From the NCBI GenBank assembly GCA_963575745.1, contig CAUYUJ010005614.1, positions 205,315 through 269,314 of the forward strand: a stretch of 64,000 bases of DNA, written 5' to 3'. Shown here piece by piece: positions 21,443 through 55,269 of the stretch. Within the stretch, counting starts at the first letter, position 1. Each line of letters begins with the position of its first letter. The notes beneath the pieces are model-generated. The model was not told the origin of the DNA and searched no databases. It was given only the letters and a program-made list of their open reading frames with translations. The DNA comes from Prorocentrum cordatum. Lineage: Eukaryota > Sar > Dinophyceae > Prorocentrales > Prorocentraceae. The translations under genes and the position numbers were made by a program.

Positions 21443-22209
21443 CTAGTCCTTCCAGTCGCTGTCCCACTCCTCCAGGTTGGCCGGGGGCTCCAGAGCAACG
21501 AAACGCTGAATTGTCTGAACGAGAGCCTCCGTTTCGCGCTGCGCGCTGAAAACGATGGCCTTGTGGTCACTAGTGGCCGTGTCGGCGCCGAAGGTGTTGA
21601 CGACGAGGTGCCTGCACACGGCGTAGTCGATCAACGGTCGCCGTGGGCGTGGTGCCACACAGGTTCTCCTTCAGGGAGGTAATGGTGCGCGCAATCGAGA
21701 CTGCCAGCGAAGGACGCGGTCTCCTCGTCCATGGGCTCGCAGTTGCAGCCCCCAAAAACAACTGCAGGAACATCGGCGGCAGCGACGCGTGCGGCAACCG
21801 CAGCACATAGGCGCTGTCTTTGCTCCTGGCTGCGAACGTCGGCGTAGATGACGACAACCAACATGGTGCCCTGGCCGTGGCTGCGGAGAAGCCCGGAGAC
21901 AACGCGGCCTTGGAAATCTGGCTCCCACGCCCACGGGTCCGCACGTAGTTCTGGAGGTCCGAGAAAAGCGACTCCCCGAGACCTCACTGTACCCGAAGAA
22001 CACAAATACCATGAGAAGCCAGCTATGGACGCTTGTGCGCCGAAGCGGTCTGCTGTGAAGCTGTCCATGTGGGTCTCCACGAGGCCAATGATGCGCGCGC
22101 CTGCAGCCAAGGCCTGGCCCTGGACGCGTGCCCACTTGCTCGTTGCAGCCGAGTCGCCGACGGGCTTCCTGTCCTTGAAGCCATTCACGCTGCAGCCCCA
22201 GATGACCAT
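21443..22209 (-). pseudogene. LINE-1 APE-type endonuclease with lost catalytic Asp
   Basis: Motifs of the endonuclease/exonuclease/phosphatase fold occur in order: CSVNGFK (Asn), IIGLVETHMDS (Glu45, nt about 22077), VVIYADVRS, VVFGGCNCEP where GDxN is expected, and, after a frame change near 21650, RPLIDYAVCR and TATSDHKAIV (Asp-His, nt about 21571). GGC replaces the Asp codon of the GDxN motif, consistent with GAC to GGC. The enzyme normally nicks target DNA for target-primed reverse transcription; this copy is inactive. Confidence 0.8.
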
Positions 22210-22362
22210 GCCAGTCGGGAACTGCTGCGGCCGCCGCTAGAAGCGCGGAGGGCCGGGGTGGGAGGCTTCCCCCACCCGGGCGGCAGCCAGGGGGCCGAAG
22301 CAGCCACCCTTGCCGCGAGGGCGCCGGTAGCCAGGCGGGCCCCCGGCGCACTGCGCCCCTAG

Positions 22363-23300
22363 TCAAAGGGCGGCCCTGGGTGCCAGCACCCGCTTCTTCG
22401 AGGGCTGCTCCCGCTTGACCGCGAGCCGGCGCTTGAAGGAACCGCTGCCGAAAGGTTCCTTGGGCGCTCTCTTAGCGCTGCATGGCCTGCTGTCCTTGGC
22501 CGTGCCCACGGCCATGGCTTTCGATGACCTCGCTGACCCAGCGCCCCGGCACTGCAGTTCGAAGTCGACGCAAGTGGGGCGGTCAGCAAGGGGAATGGCT
22601 GGGCATGGGAACTTCCACGCGGAGGCAAGCACGCACGAGCCACCACACCGGCGGCACGTGTAGAAGGTAGACTTGCCCCCCTTGGCCCGGCGGAGCTTCT
22701 GCGCCGTAGCGCCGTCGAGGTCGTGGGCGCACCGCGCGATCGACGCCGGCACGCAGGCACGCAGCGTCTGGCGACGCCCCCATGCCTTAGGTACCTTGCG
22801 GCCCTGGATGGCAGGATCACGCATTGGAGCCAAAGAAGCCTGATGGAAAGCATCATCCAAGGCTTCCCACCGAGTGCCGGGCTGGCAGGAATGCCAAAGC
22901 CGCTCGGCCTGCCGCGCGTTGGCACGGGCTGCGGCCGGAGTGCTCTTGGCCCGCCACCCGCACGGGCAGGCGTAGAGGTCGCCGGGGTTATAGTACTTCC
23001 TCCGGAGGCCCTCCGTATCCCTGTTCAGCATCACGCGCTGGGCCTCGACTGTGGCGGGCATGGTCTGCTGGTGTTGGGAAGCCCAGCGCCTGCGGGCACC
23101 CACCGTCTGCTCGAGCAGCCACTCGACGTCGTCCGCAAGCTCCCTCGCAAGGTACGTGCGCAAGAACGAGGAAATGTAGGTCTCGAACTCCTGATGGCCG
23201 CGGAGGCGGCCACTGTCCGAGCACAGCGGCCCGGCGGCGGCGCCGAAGAAGAAGGTCTGCTGGACCTCCGTCTCGTCCGCGTCGCGGCGGAGCCCTGGGG
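22363..23300 (-). CDS. LINE-1 ORF1, C-terminal zinc-binding part
   Basis: The usable part of a 485-codon frame. It has a helical region (FETYISSFLRTYLARELADD, VEWLLEQTVGARRRWASQ), then YACPCGWRAKS with a downstream HSC (C-x-C ... H-x2-C) and a second cluster, FYTCRRCGGSCVLASAWKFP. Both look like zinc ribbons or fingers. The last 40 residues are basic. The codons above 23300 in this frame are out of register with the OTU block. Confidence 0.65.
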
Positions 23301-24893
23301 GGAGTCCGTGAGCCAGCTGAAGGCCCGGCCCCCTCCTCGCCCGAAGTTGGACATGGGGGCGCCCGCGTCCTCGCAGAGACTCGCTGGGAATCCGCCCGTT
23401 GGCGGCCGGACTGCTCGGTAGTGGCTCTCGTCCAGGAGGAGGACGAACCAACCTTTGCTCTTGTGCTGGTGGCCCAGTGCGCGCCTGGCCCAGCCCTGCT
23501 TGCCGTCGCGATAGACCACGGTAATCTGGCGCTTGAGCTTGGCGGACGCTGCGTTGAGCTGCAACTCGTCCATCCAGAAGTCTGGGGCCGAGCACTTCGC
23601 GACGCACTCGTCGAATGTATGGCCTGTGTGTGAAATATGCTTGGGGTCCTGGGCCCAGTAGGGCTTCCAAACGTCTGAGTTCTTCGTCAAGAGCTGGGCG
23701 GTCTGGACCCCCAGCGTGCCCGCGTCGACCCAGATCTTCTCCATGGCGCCGACGGCAGCAGTGCTGAAGGAGGCGTCGCGGGTGAGCTCCCCGGCGGCGA
23801 CCATGGAACAGTAGCCGCACGCGCCACGGCCCTCGGCCTCCACAATCTCCATGCCGTCCAAGAGGCAGTTCGCGTCCCGCACGATCTGCTTGCCGTCCAG
23901 CTTGAACCTCTTAGTCCCGTCCGTCTTCTGGGTTCCTAGCCTCTTGTGTTGGTCAGCGCCTTTGCCCGTAGCAGGAGGCGCCGCTGGCGCTGCCGCGGGC
24001 ATGGGCGCATCACCCTCGCCAGGGGGATCGCTCGCCGCAGCCGCTGCACCCACGGGCGGGGCGGGGGCATCGCCTTGCGGCGGGGTTGCCGGGACCTCCG
24101 TGTCCAGCCACGGGAAGTCCGGCCGTCTGAGAGTACGTCCTTCGCTGGTGGACTTCACCTTGCGCGGCAGGGGAAGGACGGTGACGTGGCCCATGTCGTC
24201 GTCGAAACCTGCCTCGTATCTGTACGTGGTCGTTGCCAGCGGCCGGGCGCCCGCGCGGACGTGCCAGGAGCCGGGGCTGAGGTGCGTGAGGACCTGCACC
24301 TGCTGCCAGTCGTTGGCCCCCAGGAAGGACTCGAGATCGGTCGTGCGCCACCACCGCGGCGTGGTAGCTCGCCCGATGTGCGGAGGACACTGTCGTGCGT
24401 CACTGCCGTCGCGCTCGTAGCCCAGATCAGGGCCACGCCCCATTCTGTGCACGAGTGGTTTGCCATTACCCTCCTGGAAGGCCAGGTCGCGGTACTCGAG
24501 CGGCGTGAGCCCGGCAGGCCGGGCGACCCACGCCACAGTCGTCCGATCGCGTCGGTCACGAAAGGACGCCAAGTACTGGACGAAAACGCCGTGCTTGCCG
24601 CGGATCTTGAACAGACCGCTGCATTGGGCCGGCGTGCCAGTGACGTACATGGTGTACGAGTCGGGATCCTTGCCCTTCGTGCCAATGGGACGCCAACAAC
24701 CAAACAGCATGCCCTTGCCTGCTGCGGGCCACACCGCCTTGAGGGCCTGGCTCGCGGAGAACAGCGACAGCTTGTCCGACAGGAAATCGGCAAAGACGGT
24801 GAGCCAGACCGTGACGGTGTCCTGCCGCTTCGGGACCTCTTTGACATCCTTGATGGTCGGGCTCGCAGGGGGCTCCACGGCTTTGCCGAGCAT
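23300..24893 (-). CDS. LINE-1 ORF1, middle part with OTU-like cysteine protease domain
   Basis: Residues 1-220 form the putative nucleic-acid-binding block (DTVTVWLTVFADFL, YTMYVTGTPAQCSGLFKIRG, HGVFVQYLA, LESFLGANDWQQVQVLTH). After a Pro/Ala linker, residues 345-500 look like an OTU fold: EAEGRGACGYCSMVAAGE with candidate nucleophile Cys359 (nt 23817-23819), an acidic/hydrophobic helix (FWMDELQLNAASAKLKRQIT) and LLLDESHYRAV with candidate His491 (nt about 23423). The Asp usual before the Cys is Ala here. OTU proteases cleave ubiquitin or related chains; the substrate here is unknown. Beyond about 23300 the sense shifts frame. Confidence 0.7.
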
Positions 24894-24899
24894 GATGTA

Positions 24900-25840
24900 C
24901 TTGACCAGCTAGCTTCACGGCCTGCTTGTCCAGCTTCACGAGAGCGAGGTGCGCCAAAATGCCCGTGGCCCCGTCTGGCTGCCAGGAACCCTCCTTGGTC
25001 GCCACGACGGCCACTGTCAAGGAGGCGTCTGTGTCGTTCTGGGGGTGCGCACGCCAGAGGGCCAACATCTCGTCGGCCATGTCCGTCGACTCGGCGAGGC
25101 AGGCAGTGTGGCCAGCAGACGGGCGCCCCCCTCTCCTCAGTTTGGCCAACACGAACCCCTGCTTGGAGACGGTGGCCTTGGACCACTCGCGTTGGTAAAG
25201 GGCCCAAGGTGGCCCGGTATCCTTGCCCTTGCCAGCTCCATGGGCGGATGCTGTTTCTGGACGATGGGGCGTGACCGTGGGCGCAGGGGGCTGCTCAGAG
25301 CGGGAGCCCTTGCCAGCCGAGGCGCCGCCGCCACACCCTCTGCCACCGTCAGCTGCGCCTCGCCGAGATCCTTTCGGGGGTGCCTCGTTGTCCCCGAGGG
25401 TGATGTGGCCGGCGTCCACGGCCCGGAGGATGGACCGAAGCTTGCCCAGAAGTCCCTGGTCACACTTGGCCTTGCCGAGGGCGCCGCTGAGGGCGTCGTG
25501 AAGCGTCGGCTTCGGTTTGCGCTCGGGGTGGGAGCGGTTCGTGGCGGCTGGGTGCTGCTGAGGCGCGGCCGTGTGGATGTCCAGGAGTTTCCGGATGCCT
25601 TCCAGAAGGTCCGTGCTGCGCTCGTTCTTGATGTCCTTGGTGCGACCGCCGCCGAGAAGGTTTGAGGCCGCTCCCCTCAAGGGGGCATGATACATCAAAT
25701 CAGGATCCAACTCCAAAGACTGTAAGGAGGAGTTGCCCTCAAAATTGCTTTGGAAAAGACGCGCATCATCAGGATGCTGTACTCCCTGATCGACGCCCCG
25801 GCGTGGGCGAGGCGTGGGTGTCGGACTCCCCTTCGGCTTC
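24900..25840 (-). CDS. LINE-1 ORF1, N-terminal part
   Basis: Continuing the same frame: a helical segment (STDLLEGIRKLLDIH; LLGKLRSILRAVDAG), a Gly/Ser/Lys-rich linker, then a folded block with WALYQREWSKATVSKQGFVL, HTACLAESTDMADEMLALW and SLTVAVVATKEGSWQ. At 24905-24912 an apparent four-base duplication (CTAG next to CTGG) shifts the frame; without it KLDKQAVKL would continue as VKYIMLGKAVEPP into the next frame. Confidence 0.65.
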
Positions 25841-26451
25841 CGGAAGAAGGCCGTCACGAAGAAGTAGTACAGGCCGAGGAAGGCCACGAACGACAGCCAG
25901 ATCTCGGCGGCGATGCCGACAGTGTGGCAGCAGGGGCTGCTGGGTGCGGGGTCGGAGCCGACGAGGTCCGCCAATCCCACAGCGTCCCAAGTCGAAGTCG
26001 GTGTGGCCGAGCCCTCGCCCGAGGCTGGCCCATGCATGAATTGAGTAACGGTCTGGACATCGGAATTTGCCCACTCCGAGGTCGCAGGAAGGTATTTGGC
26101 GTTCGTCAGGAAGTGGGCCCCGAACGCCTCCGTCAAGACATCAAAGTCGGCCCCTGCCGACTCCGAGACCTCATCGAAGAACTTGGCCTGGAAACTGGAG
26201 TCGTGGACATCTGGCTCTGGGAAGACACCCATGGGCCCAAGGTTGCTGAAAGCGACGGTGCTGCTGATGAACATGTCGTAGAGCTGCTGGTACTCGTCGT
26301 ACTGGGTAAAGTTCTTCATGACGGCAGTCTGCACCTCCGGGAGGAGGCCCAAGCTCGCGACTGGGACGCCGCCGTCGTTGAGCTCCGCATCCTCCTCCTT
26401 CTTATCCTTCTCCTCCTCCTGCCCATCCTTCTTCGACGACAGGCTCAGCAA
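25841..26451 (-). CDS. Frame with one membrane segment joined upstream of LINE-1 ORF1
   Basis: The first about 205 codons of a 631-codon frame. A Lys/Glu-rich start is followed by a soluble-looking region (EVQTAVMKNFTQYDEYQQLY, VFPEPDVHDSSFQAKFFDEV) and a hydrophobic helix of about 21 residues (AEIWLSFVAFLGLYYFFVTA, residues 183-203, nt 25842-25905) followed by a basic Pro-rich stretch. The first codon is TTG and an in-frame TAA lies just upstream, so the true start is uncertain. It could be part of ORF1 or a host exon; I recognise neither. Confidence 0.4.
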
Positions 26452-26459
26452 TAAAACTC

Positions 26460-26860
26460 CTGGGCATGATTTGGTTGATTCTGAGCTTTAATTTGACGAC
26501 TGACTCACCTGTCTGTTTCGCACTCTGAGTGGAGCAGCTCCACTGGCAATCGTTTCTGGTTGGGCTGGAAGGACCGCACACGAGATGCGTCAAACAGTTG
26601 AACTGCAAAACTGGAGAGACGGAGTAATTAACAGGAGCAGAGGAGAGGAGGGGAAGGCGGCGTAGAGAAAAGAATGCAGAGGAGAGCCAAGCAGAGGAGA
26701 ACACAGGTGCGGAGCTGTCATTGGCAACGCTAACGACATGCGAAAATGTCTCGCGACGAGTGGGACAGAAATAGCACATCCAAACTGCTATGTAATCCAG
26801 CCAAACACGACAAAGCTGCATACGTGTAAAACTCTACGCTGTGAGATCCACCCATCCCCT
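26460..26860. other. Gene-free stretch between LINE-1 and a PSMA2 exon
   Basis: Purine-rich patches (about 26640-26710) and no recognisable gene. It lies in the intron that follows the last PSMA2 exon found. Confidence 0.45.
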
Positions 26861-26862
26861 GC

Positions 26863-49669
<22,807 letters not shown>

Positions 49670-49674
49670 CTCGC

Positions 49675-50295
49675 AGGGAGGGGCACTGCATGTCAGGTGA
49701 TGGAAAGCAGTGTCAACCACAGATGCATGTGTGAGTGGGCCTCCCTTCTGTGCTCCTGAAGCGTAGACGGAGAAGCATGAAAAGAAGGAGGAGCAGGTGG
49801 AGGAGCGGGGGGACAGCATGCCAAGAATCGTAAGAGTTAGTAGTGGGCCGACGAAGAATGGCTGAGAATCGCAGAACAATGCTTGCGCGTCATTCCCCTT
49901 CCGATGCTGGGGTGGCACAAAAGCCGGTCCGCACCCAGGCCTCTCCGAGCACTGCCATCGAGGATCGCAGGAGGTAGCACGAAATTAGCAAAGGCTAGCA
50001 GAGGATAGCAAGCGCTCGCAGGGGCTGGAAAGGGTTACTGAGGATCGCGAGGCTTCGCAAGGGGCACAAAGCGTTGACAGAAGGATTGGAAGGGCTAGCC
50101 AGGAGCTGGCAAGGGTTCAGCAGATGTGGATCGCACATATCAAGAGGGAATGGGCATAGGTTCGCTGAGGATGTCCAGAAGGCAGCACAGGCTCACATCT
50201 GAGTCCGCTCGCCAGGGCAACAATGAATCGCAGAGGATTTTAGGGCCAAGTTCCCCAATCAGTCTCTCCGCTGCAAAAAGACCTGGCCCTGTTTT
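49675..50295. other. Gene-free stretch with GGATCGCAG-like words
   Basis: 49960-50160 repeats GCTAGCA, GGATCGC and GCAAGGG words at irregular spacing. No gene; the PSMA2 exon(s) expected on this side were not found. Confidence 0.4.
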
Positions 50296-50299
50296 GCGG

Positions 50300-50670
50300 G
50301 GTCGGGCCTTGGGTGCTCGTCCTCCTATGGCCCCTTACGGCGTGGCCTGCGGATTCCCTGGGCTCAGCGTCCCCCTGGCCATCCGCGTCCCAGGGTCGGG
50401 CCGCGGGCGCTCGGCCTATTGTGGCCTCCTGCGCTCTGGAGCCCGGCCGAGGGCACCTGGGGGCTTCCCTGCTGCCTCCCGCCCTGCTGACCCAGAGTCC
50501 CACCGGGTCGGCCCGTGGGCCCTGACCTCCCATGGCCTCCTGCGTCTCGGGGTCCGTGCACGTCTTCCCTGGAACATCCCCGCGGCTTCCCGCCCAACTG
50601 GCAGTGGCTGCCGGGGTCGGGCCGCGCGTGCGTCGCCTCCGACGGTTGGGCCCCTGCGGCTTGGCTGCAA
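50300..50670 (+). repeat. About 3.5 units of a 93-112 bp degenerate tandem repeat
   Basis: Units start at GTCGGGCC near 50302, 50395, 50507 and 50614, share a TATGGCC or TGGCCTCCTGCG word about 30 bases in, and differ strongly elsewhere. Confidence 0.6.
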
Positions 50671-50739
50671 ACACGAAGAGTTGACACTGAGGTGATTCAA
50701 ACCATAGGGCTCCACACAACTAGGACTCCTCTCTCACGC

Positions 50740-50830
50740 GCACACAAAAAACGCACACAAACACACGCACACAAACAGACACACAGACACACAGACACAC
50801 ACACACACACATGCGCACACACACACACTT
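50740..50830. repeat. (CA)n microsatellite
   Basis: CA dinucleotide with CAGA and CAAA interruptions. Confidence 0.9.
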
Positions 50831-50879
50831 AAAGATGCATATATATGTGCATATATTACACACATATGTATATATATAT

Positions 50880-51151
50880 ACACACATACATACATACATA
50901 CATACATACATACATACATACATACATACATACATACATACATACATACATACATACATACATACATACATAACATACCTACCTACCTACCTACATACAT
51001 ACATACATACATACATACATCCATGCATGCATGCATGCATGCATGCATACATACATACATACATACATGTATACATACATACATACATACATACATACAT
51101 ACATACATACATGCATGCATGCATGCATGCATGCATGCATGCATGTATGCA

Positions 51152-51182
<31 letters not shown>

Positions 51183-51185
51183 GCA
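50880..51185. repeat. (CATA)n and (CATG)n microsatellite
   Basis: About 300 bases of CATA tetranucleotide with two blocks of CATG (51020-51050 and 51110-51145) and a CCTA block. All Tyr/Ile/His or Met/Tyr/Val/Cys frames over it are artefacts. Confidence 0.95.
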
Positions 51186-51389
51186 TATACATGTTCGGCG
51201 CGGAGATCACCATATGTGCATCTACTTGCCTACACTTTCCCGCTGCGAGCGTCTGCGTGCGAGAGAATCCAAGCATGAACGAGTCTGAGCATGAAAGTAT
51301 GGGAGCAGGTGAGACTGAGTATGACTGAGTCTGAATGTGAGTAAGTACAAGCGTGAGTGAATCGATGCGCATGAGCTACGTCTATATGT

Positions 51390-51700
51390 TGGCACCGAAA
51401 CAAACAAACCACTTCAGACATCCCCACCATCTGGGCCTCTTGGGATGCTGGAACCAGCGCGTCGCTTGAGACATCCTCACAATCTGCTCTGAACGCAAAC
51501 AAACCTGGGGTCCAAAACAAGCAAACCGCCTGGGACATCTCCGCAATCTGGGCGCGAAATGGCCCGTGATATGATGCCCTGGCGCGCCCCCCTTGGAGCC
51601 GAGGATGCTGCGCATGCAAGCAGGCAGGCAAACCGCCTGAGAGGCATCCCCACAATATTGGCACGAATCCTGAAGTGTCCCCACCCCTGGCGGCTCCCCC
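51390..51700. repeat. Four degenerate units around CRCCTGRGACATCCCC
   Basis: Words such as AAACAAACCACTTCAGACAT, CGCTTGAGACATCCTC, AAACCGCCTGGGACATCTCC and AAACCGCCTGAGAGGCATCC recur at irregular 50-115 base spacing, each followed by CACAATCTGGGC-like sequence. Confidence 0.5.
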
Positions 51701-51729
51701 TTGGGTGCCCACATGCTACGCCTGCTATA

Positions 51730-53640
51730 TCGCGGTGAGCATTGAGTGTGCGTGAGTGAGTGAGTCGGGGTGAGTCTCAGTGTGAGTGAGTTTGGGTATG
51801 ATATGAGTGGGTCTTCGTACGAAGGGACCTGAGTGAGTGAGTCCGAGTATGAGTGAGTCGGAGTATGAGCAAGTGAGTCTGAGGAAGAGAAGGAGGAGAT
51901 CTGGAGGCGCCTGAGTAGTAACAAGAACCCCGCTCCAAGAATCTGGTGAAAAGGGTTCCACGCACACATAGGGCTTCACCACACACACACACACATGCTC
52001 CTCATACATCGAGCTCCTTACACACGCGCACACACAGGGTTTCACACACAAGCGCGCGCAGGGCTCCTCACTTGTTGCAGGAATAGATATTCAAGGGTTG
52101 CCTGACGATCCTAAGGGGCATGACGGGTAGCGAGGGCCAGCTACGGATCGCAACGCTTAGCGCTTAAAAGGCAAAGGATGTGGCATGGATCGCAAGAGTC
52201 ACCAAAAGGGTTTCAATGACCATCGGCGAACCGTTTGCAATCCGTCTACGTGAGGGGAGACGACAACTTCCGAAACGCTCACGAAACCGCCCCTCATGCA
52301 TCACCTCTGCACCTGGCCAGGCCCATTATTGTCCCTGGGCAGGCGCCCAAACTCTCCTGGCCGAAACCAGGGGGGCCCATATGCCAACACAGAGCCCAAG
52401 ACTTGGCCAGGCTTGGTGGGCGTGGTGAGATGCTGGCTTCCGACCAGGAGCCATCCTGCCATCGACCAGGGCCTACCGCCGACCCCCGCTCTAATCCCAG
52501 TCTTCTGGGGGTGCTTTTGAAAAGAGTCGCAGGTGGCCTGGGCCTCTGGCAGAGGACGGGACCGCACGGCAAAGACCTCGGCCAAGTGTGATGGCACCGT
52601 CACTTGCACTGACACGCCGCACCTGTTGCTGGTGTCGCCTTGCTTCTGTCATCAATATGCCTTCCCAACGGGCCACCGATCCCACGGTGCACTCCGAATC
52701 CCCCAATCAACTACCCAGCGAAAAAACAGATTGCGCACGAGAAAGATTCCCCCCCAGGCGCCCTACCATCTGGCCAATTGAGAATGAAATTCCTGATGGC
52801 ATCGATGAAGGTAAGGGCGATGGCAACGGCGATGACGACGCAAGTGATGATCGCCATGATAACGGTCGTGGGCATAACGACTGATGCCTGGTAACGGCCG
52901 ATAGAGATGCTGTTAGTATTAAGACAGCGGTACTACGAGTTATCCTGACAATAATGCTGCCTGGGACACTAGCTGCTAGAATGGTACAACGGCTCAAGCT
53001 GGGAAGGGTTCGACCCCCCCCTACTATGGCTATTTTGAAGAGTTGCTAGACTCGTGGAATGCATCACATCCATATTCATAAGAACGACGGCCATAACGAC
53101 GGCGATGCTGATTCGCATGGTGATACCGGAGGAGCTGAAAATGCAGACGAAGGTGACCATAGCTCATGCCAATATCCGTATCCACCCGTCTCCATGCCGC
53201 ATGAAAATGTCGGCTAAGATGGACAAAGAAAACCGCACACAGAAAACGACCCTCCGCTATCCGATGGCACTACAAGCCAGCCTCATACGCCAGGTAATCC
53301 CAAAAGCTAGTTCAAGGAAGCACGTATAAGCAGTGTGGTCTCTCCATGTCAAAATCGGTCACAGCTCGGTGTGATACTTTCTGCCTGCTGAGTCCACCGA
53401 AACGACCCAGACCTGAAAATCTCAAAACGAATCCTATGCAACTAAGTATGTGAGACGACTATGTTGGCAAACAGCTCACCGCCTTAATGCCAAGTGCCGG
53501 ACGACCCTCGGCAACGCAGTTCAGGGCATACTCGATCTGAAGCAGCTTTCCTGCCCAACTGGCTGAAGCATCCCCAGAACGGAGCGCAATGGGAGGCCCC
53601 GTAAACACTCCTGCTCATTTACTTGTTCGTCGAGCTCTCT
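51730..53640. other. Gene-free stretch
   Basis: 51730-51880 is a degenerate GAGT repeat. The rest shows only short frames on both strands and no recognised family or RNA. Confidence 0.4.
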
Positions 53641-53654
53641 CCCTCGGTCTCCCT

Positions 53655-53655
53655 A

Positions 53656-53700
<45 letters not shown>

Positions 53701-53795
53701 ACATACATAAATATGTATGTATATCTCTCTCCCATCTCCTTCTCCAACTCCCCCTCTCTATCTCTCTCTCTCTCTCTCTTTCTCGGTGTTTTTTT

Positions 53796-53844
<49 letters not shown>

Positions 53845-53845
53845 C
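53655..53845. repeat. (CT)n microsatellites
   Basis: Two CT runs (53657-53698 and 53760-53840) with a short TACATA insert between. Confidence 0.95.
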
Positions 53846-53929
53846 ATACATACAGAATCGCTGCCTCTCTCTATATCTCTATCTCTCGATATTGCCCTTC
53901 AAAACTGCACATACAGATGTGCAACTATA

Positions 53930-54350
53930 CAAAAGGATCGGTGTCTGTGCACATGTGTAGAAATACATGCATGTACATATATATAAAAATAAAAATATGT
54001 ATATGTATATACACATATATATATATACACAAATATCTTTATACATACGGGAACGTGTACATACGTACATGCATGCACACATCCATACACACAGACATAC
54101 ATACATACCAGCATACATCCCGACACACATACATATATATATATATATGTATATACATCAACCATACATACATACAAACATGCATGCATGCATACAGACA
54201 TAGTTACATACGCCCAGACATGTTTACGTAAATACATACACAGACATGGGTACAAACAAACTTAATTACATACAAATACTCCCACACACATACATACATA
54301 CACACACAAATACATACATACATACATACATACATACATACATACATGCA

Positions 54351-54384
<34 letters not shown>

Positions 54385-54800
54385 CATATATACAGATATA
54401 CATATATACATACACACATGCATACATGCATACATATATGCGTACAGACACACACCTACGTATACATACATACATACATACATACATACATACATACATA
54501 CATACATACATACATACATCTACACACATACATACATACATCTACACACATACATAAATACGTACATGCATGCATGCATACATAATTAAATGTACTCATA
54601 CATACCAACATATAGACATACATGCATACATACGTGCATGCATGCAAACATACATGCACACATCGATAAACACACATACATACATACATGCATACATACA
54701 TACATACATACATTAGTTAGTTATACAGACATACAGACATACATACACGTATACATACACACACCTTCATATATACATACAAACATACATATTGTTACAC
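53930..54800. repeat. (CATA)n-rich region
   Basis: Long CATA/TATA tetranucleotide runs, densest at 54290-54530 and 54690-54720, with decayed stretches between. Confidence 0.9.
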
Positions 54801-54814
54801 ATACAAACATATAG

Positions 54815-54822
54815 TCACACGT

Positions 54823-54857
<35 letters not shown>

Positions 54858-54912
54858 TACAAACAGACAGACAGACACACAGACAGACAGACACACAGAC
54901 AGACAGACATAT
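54815..54912. repeat. (ACAG)n microsatellite
   Basis: About 24 units of CAGA/ACAG with few changes. Confidence 0.95.
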
Positions 54913-54914
54913 TT

Positions 54915-55265
54915 ACATATATAGATACATTTATTCGTCAAGGATGATGGAGCAAACTCAAGAACTGTAGTGTGATAATTCACAAACGGGCGGATGCCGT
55001 GCGGCCGATCACCCTACCATCGCGGCGGCGAACAGGAACGCGCGCGACGTGGTGGGACCAACATCGCCGCTGAGCAGCACGACGAAGCTCTCGGTCGTTC
55101 GCGTGGAGCCTATCGACCGCTGCATCGTCAAGTCGGGCAGGGTTCGTGTCGAATGACTCCGACGGTAGGACCCGGTACGAGAATCTGTTTAGCTTACCCT
55201 TTGCCCTTTCCTCCTCCCCCTGGCGGACACCCTTTCCTCTCGCCCTCTGCACTGCCCTCTATTCC
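54915..55265. other. Short unique stretch
   Basis: A 90-codon minus-strand frame (54980-55252) is open but not recognisable. Confidence 0.35.
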
Positions 55266-55269
55266 TCCT

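Larger units (their letters stand above)
18801..25840 (-). mobile_element. LINE-1: non-LTR retrotransposon with OTU-bearing ORF1
   Basis: Minus-strand order is ORF1 (helical region, two alpha/beta-like blocks, OTU-like cysteine protease, zinc-binding tail), then an APE-type endonuclease, a linker and a reverse transcriptase with SDLSS, GLAQGDPGSP and CVDD. Two or three frame changes break ORF1 and at least four break ORF2. The nuclease has lost a catalytic Asp. From memory, the ORF1 plan recurs in dinoflagellate predicted proteins. Confidence 0.85.

Noticed and set aside
52990-53035. tRNA-like T-arm (GGTTCGACC)
   Set aside because: The flanking stem pairs poorly and no D-arm, anticodon arm or acceptor stem could be folded upstream.
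50720-54720. Many Tyr/Ile/His- and Cys/Val/Met-rich frames
   Set aside because: They only translate (CA)n, (CATA)n and (CATG)n microsatellites.
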